Part shown: positions 27,348 through 35,624 of the stretch, one piece after another
Layout: each line of letters starts with the position of its first letter
Position numbering within the stretch: the first letter of the stretch is position 1
DNA from: JBBQYD01 sp942493075
GTDB lineage: Bacteria; Verrucomicrobiota; Verrucomicrobiia; Limisphaerales; UBA8199
DNA: 64,000 nucleotides
NCBI GenBank assembly: GCA_942493075.1
Contig: OW818681.1
Coordinates: 1,488,001 to 1,552,000 of the forward strand
Direction of reading: 5' to 3'
Translations under genes and position numbers: made by a program
Notes under the pieces: model-generated
What the model was told of the DNA's origin: nothing
Database searches by the model: none
The model's input: only the letters and a program-made list of their open reading frames with translations

Positions 27348-28190
27348 TCACCGAGCTCCCGTGTAGTGGTCTGGCCATTTGCAATGACTCGCCACATCTT
27401 CCTCGATCAACTGCCTCAGATACGTCTGATCCGCGCGATGTGCCACCGCGGGAAAGAAACGATCAGGCATCACTTTGTGAACCAGCGGGGGTGTGGCTCG
27501 GACATTGACACCGAGCAAGCGTCCCTTCAGGTCAACTAGAGGTCCCCCGCTGTCACCCGATTGAAGGGGGATATCATTTTCAATGCACGAGTAGCCAATA
27601 CCTCTCTTCGATTCCCGATGGCCGAGGACTCTCCCTGCCAAAAGTGCAAACCCGCGGAGTTCTTTGTCCGGCCGATTTGTCCATGCCAAACCTACCGCCA
27701 TGACCGGTTCACCGGCAGGAATCTCAGTCGCCCATGCGAATGTGTGGTTCAACTCAAGAGGTATGTGGAGGATTCCCACGTCTGGCTGTTTGTGTTTTGT
27801 TTTCCCCTGCCATACCACTCTGGCCCGAACGGCTCTGACCATGTTCGAACTGTAAACAATCAGGTAGGTCTCCTTGCGTGTGAGACAATGCGAGGCAGTG
27901 AGGAAATAACCTCGCGGATCAATGGCTGCAGCACATCCGAAGCCGCTTCCAGAGGGCAGTCTTAGGTTTCCTCCCGCTGGCTGGTTTGTGAGGATTTGAT
28001 CACAGGAAACCACCACGGCCACCCTTGACCTTAGGAAATTCTCCACTGTAACGTCGGCAATACTCCGGCCAAGATGCGGGGTGAATGAGGCTGTCCGCAC
28101 CTGCTCACTCTGCCGGAACGCGCACCCGGCACTAAGAGCAAATACTAGTGCCAAGGCCAGGGCCGTATTCTGCTTTGTGAAACATCTCAT
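27348..28190 (-). CDS. Trypsin-like serine protease lipoprotein
   Basis: 280 residues. The N-terminus is a lipoprotein signal (LALALVFALSAGC, Cys23). A chymotrypsin-fold (S1C/DegP-type) catalytic triad is complete: His101 in FLTASHC, Asp137 in QPDVGIL, and Ser214 in QSGDSGGP. The segment SGSGFGCAAAIDPRGYFLTA is the typical first barrel. No PDZ domain follows, so it is a short one-domain member. Presumed membrane-attached, acting in the periplasm or at the surface. It is separate from the PPIase operon (about 500 bp downstream of that operon's start, same strand) and may or may not serve it. Confidence 0.88.
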   Translation of the reverse strand: MRCFTKQNTALALALVFALSAGCAFRQSEQVRTASFTPHLGRSIADVTVENFLRSRVAVVVSCDQILTNQPAGGNLRLPSGSGFGCAAAIDPRGYFLTASHCLTRKETYLIVYSSNMVRAVRARVVWQGKTKHKQPDVGILHIPLELNHTFAWATEIPAGEPVMAVGLAWTNRPDKELRGFALLAGRVLGHRESKRGIGYSCIENDIPLQSGDSGGPLVDLKGRLLGVNVRATPPLVHKVMPDRFFPAVAHRADQTYLRQLIEEDVASHCKWPDHYTGAR

Positions 28191-28415
28191 GGATCAGCGT
28201 TGCGATATTCGGGTATGAAACGGCGTATAGAGATTGGTTCGGTGAGAGCGGCAAGGCTCCCGGTGCCTGATTGTAAAGATCTCGCTCTTGTGAGCCAGCG
28301 AAAATCGAGTAATAACTCTTTGCACACCAGCGACCGTAATCAGCCGGGACCTTTTCTAAATCCAGGTCCTAACCTTACTCAGCGTTAATCACGACCAATC
28401 GCAACCTGGAGCGGC

Positions 28416-28902
28416 GGGTGTGATTAAAAGTGGGTGAGCAACACTGAAAATGCAAAGGGAATGAAGAAGGGGGCCAAGGGGGCATCATTCATAGGCCAAT
28501 AACTCTTTCCGTGCCCTTCGGTTGTCCCGGAAGGGACTCCTGAAAATAGCCCAATGCTTCAGCATTGGGTGCTTGACATCATATCCCCAAAAGTCCCGGA
28601 AGGGACGGCTGATCTGCCACTCACACAGATACTGCGGATCCTATCCGACCCGGTGTTTTTCAGCAATGCCAGGCATTTACTCAGCCGTTCCTTCGGAGCT
28701 TGGTCAGCATTGAACGCCTGCCACCCAAAGCTGAAGCTTTGGGCTTTTATCACCTGTCCCGCTGGGACAGGAGCGGGGCGATCCGCGGATGAATGTTGAA
28801 ACTTTCACAGGTCGCCCACATCAATCGCCGATGTTCTGTGCTCCGGGCACTGGAGAAAAACAATTTCGGCTAGCCTGGCCTCACCCACTTCTAACCACAC
28901 CC
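28416..28902. mobile_element. MITE-like element with TIRs and 9-bp target duplication
   Basis: The ends 28416-28438 and 28880-28902 are inverted copies of one 23-base sequence with two mismatches (left end GGGTGTGATTAAAAG..., right end reads GGGTGTGGTTAGAAG... on the other strand). They are flanked by the direct repeat TGGAGCGGC at 28407-28415 and 28903-28911, a 9-bp target duplication. The 487-base interior holds no transposase. It contains short palindromic GC-rich units such as GTCCCGGAAGGGAC, CCCAATGCTTCAGCATTGGG and CCAAAGCTGAAGCTTTGG, plus TGTCCCGCTGGGACA. Short ORFs across it (28522-28713, 28554-28799) have no protein character. It is most likely moved by a transposase encoded elsewhere. 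Confidence 0.75.
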
Positions 28903-28974
28903 TGGAGCGGCTGCTTTGCTGCCCGCCGCTTGACGCATTACTATGCATGTGTTAGCGGATATACGATCAGCCGG

Positions 28975-29463
28975 ATGCGCTCCCGTTTACAAAGGGTTTT
29001 CTATTTGCGTGCCACGGCAGCAGGTATCTGCCTGCTTGCCTATTTGGTGGCGATGGGTCTTGCCCCGATGCTCCTGGGATTAGCGGCTGCCATCGAGGGG
29101 ACACACACTGTATCTCTCTCGTGTATGCCAGATCGTTTGGTGGTGGTTCTCCACCACAGAACAGCCACCGGAGGAATGGAGTATGAGCATCGGCATGGCT
29201 CAACCTCGAAACTGGTTTGCCTGCTTGGAGCGAGCCATTCATCTCAGGGAGATCACGTCGCCTCCTTCGCCACCAACCTGACGTGTGAGATCACTGCCGG
29301 GGAGTTGGGTCTGAAAGCGCCGGATCTGTCATCCTTAATCCCTTTTGATTCCGTTCCCACGCCAATCTCACCACATCCAGCGTCGTTTTGGACCCCAGAA
29401 TCCATCCCGGCCACATCCACGGCATGCGTGCCCGCATTGCGCACCACAATCCTGCTCATTTGA
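28975..29463 (+). CDS. Small membrane protein with a histidine-rich loop
   Basis: I start at the ATG at 28975 (MRSRLQRVFYLRATAAG), because the longer frame to 28789 would begin inside the MITE-like element. The 162-aa product has one or two membrane segments (ICLLAYLVAMGLAPMLLGLA) and then a periplasmic-type part with several His (VVLHHRTATGG, EYEHRHGS, LLGASHSSQGDH). This recalls short DUF2946-like proteins near metal or cytochrome genes, but I cannot assign it. It precedes the DUF2231-like and multihaem cytochrome genes on the same strand, 164 bp upstream of the former. Function unknown. Confidence 0.55.
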   Translation: MRSRLQRVFYLRATAAGICLLAYLVAMGLAPMLLGLAAAIEGTHTVSLSCMPDRLVVVLHHRTATGGMEYEHRHGSTSKLVCLLGASHSSQGDHVASFATNLTCEITAGELGLKAPDLSSLIPFDSVPTPISPHPASFWTPESIPATSTACVPALRTTILLI

Positions 29464-29627
29464 TTCCTGTTTAAAGGCAGCGTTCGCCCGGCTCCGAACC
29501 GGAACAGAGCTGCGCGCGTTGCCCGAGTTCATTCCCCCTCCCAGGAAGAGGACTCTCCATTCTCTCAAGTATGTTCCGAAACTCATTACCGAATTGTCCG
29601 AATCACATTCTAACGTTGTAGAAATCC

Positions 29628-30110
29628 ATGAACGCCGCACACCTGCACCTTACTCTAAACCATCTCCCCGTTATCGGCCTGATCTTCGGTCTGGCAATTC
29701 TCATCATCGGCTGGATGCTTCGCAACGATACGACTCAGCGGGTGGGTTTGTGGTTGCTTTTCGCCACTGCGCTGTTCGCGATACCGGCATTCCTTACAGG
29801 TGAACCGGCCGAGGATATCGCTGAAAAGTTCCCAGGAGTTGAGAAGGTTTTCATCGAGAAACATGAGGAAACGGCCAGTTTCGCTCTAGGCAGCACGCTC
29901 GTTGCGGGCCTCGGCGCCCTTGTTGTGCTTTTTGTCTGCCGTAAGCGCACCATTCCCTCCTGGGGCCTGATCACCGCGCTTTTTCTCTCATTGATTTCCA
30001 GTGGCGCCATGGCCTGGACCGCTCATCTTGGCGGGCAGATTCGGCATCCGGAGATCCGATCCGGCCTAACGCAGCCCAACAATGGAACTTCAATTTCTCA
30101 TGCCGAATAA
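29628..30110 (+). CDS. DUF2231-like four-helix membrane protein
   Basis: 160 residues with four membrane segments. The N-terminus MNAAHLHLTLNHLPVIGLIF has the spaced histidines (HLHLTLNHLP) seen in DUF2231-type proteins, possible haem ligands. A second conserved His is in AWTAHLGGQIRHPE. These proteins are often encoded beside c-type cytochromes in Verrucomicrobiota, Planctomycetota and Bacteroidota. It is directly upstream (44 bp) of the nine-haem protein and probably works with it in electron transfer across the inner membrane (inference). Confidence 0.8.
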   Translation: MNAAHLHLTLNHLPVIGLIFGLAILIIGWMLRNDTTQRVGLWLLFATALFAIPAFLTGEPAEDIAEKFPGVEKVFIEKHEETASFALGSTLVAGLGALVVLFVCRKRTIPSWGLITALFLSLISSGAMAWTAHLGGQIRHPEIRSGLTQPNNGTSISHAE

Positions 30111-30154
30111 TCTGAAAATCAGCAGTGAATAGTTTCCCAACCAGAGGAGTTCAA

Positions 30155-32599
30155 ATGCACTTAGCTAAAACTATCGGTTTCCTCCTGTCCGCCGTATTAC
30201 TTACTCTACCAGTCCTGTTAGCAGCCGACAACCAGATCCTCGGCTGGAATAATCTCGGCATGCATTGCATGGATAGCGATTATTCGGTGTTCAGTATCCT
30301 GCCGCCCTATAACACGATCCACGCACAACTGATTGTCGGCGGAAAACTAGTCACAAACGCAACAGGCTATTCAGTGACATACGAGGCCGTCGCCGACCCG
30401 GACGGCTCATTCAATTCGACCAGTAAAGGGAAAACGAGTTTCTACGAGCACTGTGTGGCCTTGTTCGGCGTCAGCCTGCCGATTGATTCCGGGTTGCCGG
30501 TGCCCGGCCCAGATCCATTCTGGATGCCGGGAGTGACTAATATTCCCCAAGCGATGCGCTTTGAGACGGACTTCGACTGGATGGCCGCCTATGGCATCCC
30601 GATCACGCCTTTCGATGATGCCGGACAAAAGAATCCCTACCCGCTGATGCGCCTTATTGCACGCACCAGTGGCGGCACAGCCATTGCCACAAACGATATT
30701 GTGCTACCCGTCTCTGATGAAATGGATTGCCGTGCGTGCCATGCTTCCGGCACGCAGGTGGCAGCGCAACCGGTGGCCGGTTGGGTTTGGAGCGGAAATC
30801 CGGAGCGCGACTATCGTTTGAACATCCTGCGGTTGCACGACGAAAAGAACTTCACGCAGCACCACGATCTGTATGTTTCTGCGCTGGCTGCTCGTGGGTT
30901 TAACTCGCAGGGCCTTTACCCCGGCGTCACAGCCGATGGCAAATCCGTGCTGTGCGCAAGCTGTCACGCTTCCGAGGCGCTGGGGACTGGCAGCTACAGC
31001 AACATCCCACCGTTGACTGCATCTGTTCATGCGAAGCACGCCAGCGTGATCGACCCCGAGCTGAAGATAGCCCTCGACAGTTCCGCGCACCGTGCGGCCT
31101 GCTACCGCTGTCATCCCGGTTCGACGACTAAATGTCTGCGCGGCGCAATGGGCGGCGCCATCGCAAGCGATGGGACATTGGAAATGCAGTGTCAAAGTTG
31201 CCACGGCAACATGAGCCAGGTCGGGTCACTCAGCCGCGTGGGATGGCTCATGGAACCAAACTGCCAGAGCTGCCACACAGGCACCGCCACGAGCAACAAC
31301 GGCCAGATCCGTTATACGTCCTGCTTTACCGATACCAACTGGACAGTGCGCAACGCAGCCAATCAGACCTTCGCCACGAAACCTAACACGCCTGCCGCCG
31401 GGATCTCGCTCTACCGCTTCTCGGCGGGCCACGGCGGACTGCAGTGTTCCGCCTGCCACGGGTCCACCCATGCCGAGTTTCCGGCGACTCATCGAAACGA
31501 CAATATCCGCAATGAACGCATTCAAGGTCATGCCGGTGTGATGGTTGAATGCACGGCTTGCCACGTCAGCATGGCTGCCAGTGCCTCGAACGCGACAGGC
31601 GGGCCTCATGGCATGCATCCGCTAGGGCAGAACTGGGTGGATGCCCACCCCGGCTTGTTGGATGCCGGGAATGTTACCCGCGCGCAGTGTCGCGCCTGCC
31701 ATGGTGCAAATGATCGCGGCACAGTGCTTTCGCGGGCGCAGGCAAGGCGCACTGTTTCGTCCGACTATGGCACAAAGACCTATTGGCGAGGCCAGCAGGT
31801 TGGCTGCTACGATTGTCACAACGGCGCCAGCAGCGAGGATCCAACAGCCAATACGCCAGCCACGGTCGGAAGTGTGACCGCGAACACAGCGTCCGGCGCA
31901 ACAGTAACCATGGTTTTGCCGGCGATTGATCCGAATGGAAACCCGCTGACCTTCCGCATCGTGTCCCAGCCAGCCCACGGTTCCGTCGGCGTCAGCAATA
32001 ACATCGCAACCTATTTCGCAGAACCCGGCTTTGTCGGCAATACCACATTCACGTTCGCCGCGTTCGATACCTGGGCTGATTCTAACTTGGCAACAGGCAC
32101 CGTGTCCGTGGCACAAGGCCCGTTTTCAATCGGCGCGAGAGCGCTTGTGCCAGGGAGCTATCCGGCGGGATGGCCGGCGCCTTTCGGCATTGTAGCCACT
32201 CCTGTCAATGTGAACGCCAACCCCACGTTCGACTGGAGTTTTGGCGACGGCTCGCCACACAACACCAACCAGAATCCGACGCACACCTATGCGCAGCCGG
32301 GCAATTACACCTGGACCGTGAGCGCATCCGTGCAAAGTGGGGCAACCATTTCAAGCACCAATCTGAGCGGCACGATTGCCATAGGTACCCCGGTGAGCCT
32401 TGCCGCTACGCCTGCAGGAAATTTGATCACGTTCACATGGCCCAGAACAACTGCTGATGCCTTAGTCGAAGAGACACCAACCCTTTCACTGACTCCCACT
32501 TGGACGGCTTGCACAAACGCCGTTGATGGTGATTCGACACTGACCGTTACCGTGCCGAACACTGGAACGAGATTCTACCGATTGCGAAGGGTTCAATGA
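30155..32599 (+). CDS. Nine-haem c-type cytochrome with cadherin-like and PKD domains
   Basis: The ATG at 30155 is preceded by GAGGAG and opens a signal peptide (MHLAKTIGFLLSAVLLTLPV); the ATG at 30125 is less likely. The first part has NLGMHCMDSDYS, a hallmark of a secreted cytochrome-associated domain. Nine CXXCH motifs follow between residues ~190 and 560 (CRACH, CASCH, CYRCH, CQSCH twice, CSACH, CTACH, CRACH, CYDCH), each binding one haem c. The C-terminal ~250 residues are a cadherin-like Big domain (DPNGNPLTFRIVSQPAHGSV), a PKD domain (WSFGDGSPHNTNQNPTHTYA) and a closing beta-domain. 814 aa in all. Likely an extracytoplasmic electron carrier or oxidoreductase; the beta-domains may fix it at the surface. 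Partner genes lie just upstream. Confidence 0.9.
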   Translation: MHLAKTIGFLLSAVLLTLPVLLAADNQILGWNNLGMHCMDSDYSVFSILPPYNTIHAQLIVGGKLVTNATGYSVTYEAVADPDGSFNSTSKGKTSFYEHCVALFGVSLPIDSGLPVPGPDPFWMPGVTNIPQAMRFETDFDWMAAYGIPITPFDDAGQKNPYPLMRLIARTSGGTAIATNDIVLPVSDEMDCRACHASGTQVAAQPVAGWVWSGNPERDYRLNILRLHDEKNFTQHHDLYVSALAARGFNSQGLYPGVTADGKSVLCASCHASEALGTGSYSNIPPLTASVHAKHASVIDPELKIALDSSAHRAACYRCHPGSTTKCLRGAMGGAIASDGTLEMQCQSCHGNMSQVGSLSRVGWLMEPNCQSCHTGTATSNNGQIRYTSCFTDTNWTVRNAANQTFATKPNTPAAGISLYRFSAGHGGLQCSACHGSTHAEFPATHRNDNIRNERIQGHAGVMVECTACHVSMAASASNATGGPHGMHPLGQNWVDAHPGLLDAGNVTRAQCRACHGANDRGTVLSRAQARRTVSSDYGTKTYWRGQQVGCYDCHNGASSEDPTANTPATVGSVTANTASGATVTMVLPAIDPNGNPLTFRIVSQPAHGSVGVSNNIATYFAEPGFVGNTTFTFAAFDTWADSNLATGTVSVAQGPFSIGARALVPGSYPAGWPAPFGIVATPVNVNANPTFDWSFGDGSPHNTNQNPTHTYAQPGNYTWTVSASVQSGATISSTNLSGTIAIGTPVSLAATPAGNLITFTWPRTTADALVEETPTLSLTPTWTACTNAVDGDSTLTVTVPNTGTRFYRLRRVQ

Positions 32600-32614
32600 G
32601 AGTGGCGCACCATG

Positions 32615-32725
32615 GCTGAAGCTGTGAAATTATTGAAAAATAGCAAAAACGGAAAATGCGGCCCTTGATTATCAGCTATTTACATTGCTGCATTTCTCGG
32701 GTTTTACATTTTTCACAGCTTCGGC
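32615..32725. repeat. Spaced inverted repeat after the cytochrome gene
   Basis: GCTGAAGCTGTGAAA (32615-32629) is the reverse complement of TTTCACAGCTTCGGC (32711-32725) with one mismatch. The 81 bases between are A+T-rich. It could end the cytochrome transcript, be a small structured RNA, or be a miniature-element remnant. Confidence 0.6.
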
Positions 32726-32802
32726 GGAGCGCACCCACCGCGAGTTTGCTTTTTGTTCACAATAAGGTGGTGAAGAGGCTTTTTCTTAAAGAAATGAGCA
32801 AA

Positions 32803-32816
32803 CGGTAACGTTACCG
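32803..32816. promoter_or_regulatory. Perfect 14-bp palindrome, possible operator
   Basis: CGGTAACGTTACCG is self-complementary over 14 bases, with the centre at the AACGTT step, as in operators of LacI-family repressors. It lies 31 bases upstream of a -35-like hexamer. No cognate regulator is encoded nearby. Confidence 0.45.
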
Positions 32817-32846
32817 AAGCTCATTACTTGCATTATTGCCAGTGTC

Positions 32847-32875
32847 TTGACAGCCGAACTTATGCTTCCTTAGAA
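32847..32875 (+). promoter_or_regulatory. Sigma-70-type promoter candidate
   Basis: TTGACA at 32847-32852, then 17 bases and TTAGAA at 32870-32875. It is correctly placed and oriented for the GNAT and M23 genes. The -35 is perfect and the -10 is weak. Confidence 0.45.
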
Positions 32876-32945
32876 ATAGAATTGTGAAGGCTTTGCTGGG
32901 TAGGCATCATCTCTACTGTTGAGTTCCACTTGCGAGCTCGTTTGC

Positions 32946-33452
32946 ATGAGGTCGTCCATAACCATTCGTGAAATGACAGTTGAGGACATTCCTGCCATTG
33001 TGGCATTAGGGAATGAGGTCTTTAGCGCTGAGAAATCTCCCACTCTTTATCGAGCGTGGGAGGAGGCAGAGGTGCTGCGGGTTTATACCGCTTACAAAAA
33101 TACCTGCATCGTTGCGGACAAACATGGGGAAGTGGCTGGGTTCGCTCTCGGGACGCTGTTGGACAAACCGGGCAGTTCCTGGCGGTATGGCTGGCTGGAG
33201 TGGCTCGGAGTAAATCCCGCCTACAAAAGGCAGCGCGTAGCTCGCAGGCTCCTCAAGCAGCTTCGTGAGAGATTCGTGGAGTTGGAGGTCCGAATCATGC
33301 TGGTCGATACTTATGAAGGGAATCGGCCGGCGCTGAGCCTGTTCCGCGCTTTCGGATTTGAAAAAGAAATCAAACATGTTTATCTGTCGATGAACCTCGA
33401 CTCCCATCCACGAGCGTTGGAGCGGAAATTCAGTGCCGAGGTTGATATCTGA
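32946..33452 (+). CDS. GNAT-family N-acetyltransferase
   Basis: I use the ATG at 32946 (MRSSITIREMTVEDIPAIVA); the TTG at 32919 is a poorer choice. The 168-aa protein is a complete GNAT fold: an N-terminal IREMTVEDIPAIVALGNEVF, a central VAGFALGTLLD strand, the acetyl-CoA pyrophosphate loop GVNPAYKRQRVARRLL (motif A, Q/RxxGxA variant), and a C-terminal NRPALSLFRAFGFEKE strand-helix. It transfers an acetyl group to an amine; the acceptor is unknown (small molecule or protein N-terminus, RimI-like). The M23 gene starts 6 bp after its stop, so the two are co-transcribed. Confidence 0.88.
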   Translation: MRSSITIREMTVEDIPAIVALGNEVFSAEKSPTLYRAWEEAEVLRVYTAYKNTCIVADKHGEVAGFALGTLLDKPGSSWRYGWLEWLGVNPAYKRQRVARRLLKQLRERFVELEVRIMLVDTYEGNRPALSLFRAFGFEKEIKHVYLSMNLDSHPRALERKFSAEVDI

Positions 33453-33458
33453 AAAACT

Positions 33459-34088
33459 ATGTTTCAGCTTCTGTTTCCGCAGTACAAAGATCGCGGGTGG
33501 GTTTATATACCGCTCGGGTCTCTGGCGCTGGCGGAGCAGACACCGCATCAACCCAATCCTCTTCTTGATCCAGGCTATTGCCAAAAGTGGATAAAGAGGC
33601 TGCATCGACGCTATCGCGCCAGGTGTTCCTTCGGCGGGTGGTTTGAGGATCGCTCGACTTTATGGAGCGGGCATTACATGGCTCCTGGGATGACTTTCCA
33701 TCTGGGTGTCGACTTTTCTGTCCCCGAGCGTTCGCGTGTGTACTCACCAAGTGAGGGCACCGTTGCAGAGACCTGGCACGACACGGATGTGGCAGGAGGG
33801 TGGGGCGGTCTCGTGATAATCCAGGTGAAGCCACATTTACATCTGATTCTTGCACACCTGGGAAAAATCTATGTCTCCACCGGGCAGAAGGTGGACGTGG
33901 GACAATTGTTGGGTTCGATCGGTAGTGCCACGACGAACGGCAATTGGTTTCCCCATTTGCATGCGCAATTGGTTCGCGGCAAATATGACTCAATGCGGAA
34001 ATCCGGGATTGATGGTTACGGGGAATTCTCAGTAAAGAATCAACGGCGCTTTCCCGATCCGTTTACTGTCTGGCCGGCTGTGGTGTAG
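33459..34088 (+). CDS. M23-family metallopeptidase (LytM-type)
   Basis: 209 residues without a recognisable signal peptide at the chosen start. A LytM zinc site is complete: His81 and Asp85 in FHLGVDFS, His133 in ILAHLG, and HLH at 166-168 in WFPHLHAQL. The segment VYSPSEGTVAETWHD is the characteristic first strand. M23 enzymes cut peptide bridges in peptidoglycan or, in degenerate form, activate amidases. Lack of an export signal and of LysM or SH3 domains is unusual; a later use as a cytoplasmic or leaderless enzyme cannot be decided. It follows the GNAT gene by 6 bp. Confidence 0.85.
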   Translation: MFQLLFPQYKDRGWVYIPLGSLALAEQTPHQPNPLLDPGYCQKWIKRLHRRYRARCSFGGWFEDRSTLWSGHYMAPGMTFHLGVDFSVPERSRVYSPSEGTVAETWHDTDVAGGWGGLVIIQVKPHLHLILAHLGKIYVSTGQKVDVGQLLGSIGSATTNGNWFPHLHAQLVRGKYDSMRKSGIDGYGEFSVKNQRRFPDPFTVWPAVV

Positions 34089-34162
34089 GCACCTTCTGGA
34101 AGCCCTGCCAGGCTCGATTAGGTTCGAGTTCGCGGACGGACATGCGGAATCGGTCCGGCTTG

Positions 34163-34180
34163 AACGACTTTGGTCGTTTT
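34163..34180 (+). terminator. Short terminator-like hairpin after the M23 gene
   Basis: AACGAC-TTTG-GTCGTT followed by TT. The stem is only 6 bp, so termination would be partial at best. Confidence 0.35.
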
Positions 34181-34182
34181 AT

Positions 34183-34198
34183 TGGCACAAGGATTGTA
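34183..34198 (+). promoter_or_regulatory. Sigma-54-type promoter before the export gene
   Basis: TTGGCACAAGGATTGTA matches the -24/-12 consensus YTGGCACRNNNNTTGCW with one change (GC to GT at -12). It is about 165 bases upstream of the Wza-like gene. RpoN/PrsK-PrsR control is known for exosortase-linked exopolysaccharide genes; no such regulator is in the window. Confidence 0.5.
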
Positions 34199-34361
34199 GA
34201 GAACCGCCAACACGCCCCAGGTGACCCGGCGGATCGGTCTTTCGGGCGGATGAGTCGGATGATGCCGGAACCCCCTTACACGCTTGACTGCTGAAACGTT
34301 TGCCCGTATAGGGTTTCCAACAACGGTCACCAGTCAATAATCAGCTATCGCGGGAGGCAAC

Positions 34362-35009
34362 ATGCTAGAAATGAATAAATCTCGTTCCAGATCCAGGTTT
34401 TTGAGCCGATTCTTCGGCTCTTTGATTCTTGCGAGTGTTTTGACACTCATCACCACAGGGTGCAAAACTTCGCATTTCACAAATATTGAAGACAAAAAGG
34501 CGGCCGTTCCAGAGTCAATGACCCTGAACGAGGGTGATACCTTGGCAATCAGCTTCCCGGGTGCCCCCAACTTAAACACCACGCAGAAGATCCGCCGCGA
34601 TGGGCGCATTACGCTCCCGGTAGTCGGCGAATTCAGTGCCGCAGGACTTACGCCTTCGGATATGGAGAAGCAGCTTCTCAAACTTTATGAAAAGGAGCTG
34701 GTTCAAAAAGAGGTGAGCGTGACGGTTGAATCCTCAGTATTTCCTGTGTTCGTTACCGGTGCTGTGCTGCGTCCGGGCAAAGTCATATCCGATCGACCGT
34801 TGACGGCGCTTGAGGCAGTCATGGAGGCCGGAGGCTTCGATTACGCGAAAGCCAATCTCAAAGCTGTGACAGTCATCCGTCACGAAAATGGGCAGAGCTC
34901 GCATCACAAGCTGGACATGAAGAAAGTTCTCAAAGGTGGACAAAGTGAACCCTTCAAGCTGAAGCCTTCGGACATAATCTACGTTCCTGAGCGATTCACC
35001 TGGTTTTAG
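34362..35009 (+). CDS. Wza-like polysaccharide export lipoprotein (short form)
   Basis: 215 residues, with GGGAGG placed before the ATG at 34362. The lipoprotein signal ends LTLITTGC (Cys ~37). Residues ~50-125 are the Poly_export domain (LNEGDTLAISFPGAP, KIRRDGRITLPVVGEF, LVQKEVSVTV), and ~126-210 are one SLBB domain (VFVTGAVLRPGKV, LEAVMEAGGFDYAKA, LKPSDIIYVPERF). Full Wza has two SLBB domains and a C-terminal amphipathic helix that spans the outer membrane; both are missing, as in the short forms of exosortase-type loci. It should help to form the export channel with the Wzc-like protein. A terminator follows, so it is transcribed on its own, separate from the main operon. Confidence 0.88.
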   Translation: MLEMNKSRSRSRFLSRFFGSLILASVLTLITTGCKTSHFTNIEDKKAAVPESMTLNEGDTLAISFPGAPNLNTTQKIRRDGRITLPVVGEFSAAGLTPSDMEKQLLKLYEKELVQKEVSVTVESSVFPVFVTGAVLRPGKVISDRPLTALEAVMEAGGFDYAKANLKAVTVIRHENGQSSHHKLDMKKVLKGGQSEPFKLKPSDIIYVPERFTWF

Positions 35010-35044
35010 GGTGTTAGATCGTCTTTTCTAGTTGTTTCTTCGTA

Positions 35045-35069
35045 AGCCGCTGGTTAACAGCGGCTTTTT
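35045..35069 (+). terminator. Rho-independent terminator after the export gene
   Basis: AGCCGCTG-GTTAA-CAGCGGCT followed by TTTTC: a perfect 8-bp GC-rich stem, 5-base loop and T-run 35 bases after the stop codon. Confidence 0.85.
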
Positions 35070-35624
35070 CATTTCTTACAAGGGCTGATTGTGCTCGGTT
35101 GGCCATGGACATCAACGAGCGCTACGGTTTTTGCAGTGAGCGTGGTTGGTTGGCGCGCAGGCTGCTTGTTGGGGGCAGTTGCGGTTTTGAGAAACCGTGT
35201 AAAAGGGTTGTTTTACGGTGGGAACGCAAAATGCTCCGTAAAATTACGGAACACAGGCCGTATAATCTGGCAGGCGCTTGGACAGGATGCAGATTGACTA
35301 ATGGGCTGGATCAGTGATAGAAATACCAGCTCACTAATTATAGATCGATTATGTCGGAAGGTGATTATCAAATGGCAGTGGAGTCAGAGGTAGCCCAGAC
35401 TGGGGCTCCAGGGCTGACTTCGGCAGGTTCTAACCTGTTATCCATCAGTTATCGAGTGTATGAGAATGCTGGAAACACCTCCGTACAAACCCGGAATAGC
35501 CTCCGTATTTGTTGTCACAGAATCCTGATTTACAACAGTTAATGAATAGTGTAAAGAATTACGGCACCAGGCAAAATCTGAGTGGACCAGCCAAAAGGGA
35601 ATAGGGTGTCTAGTTCGAGATCAC
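35070..35624. other. Long leader/intergenic region before the antiterminator gene
   Basis: About 550 bases with only short overlapping ORFs (35091-35317, 35351-35542) that lack protein character or ribosome sites. It must hold the promoter of the main operon and may hold a long leader RNA on which the NusG-like protein acts. I see no clear promoter hexamers or sigma-54 site. Confidence 0.4.

Noticed and set aside
28522..28799. Small ORFs within the MITE-like element
   Set aside because: They run across short palindromes and have no ribosome site, start context or protein-like composition.
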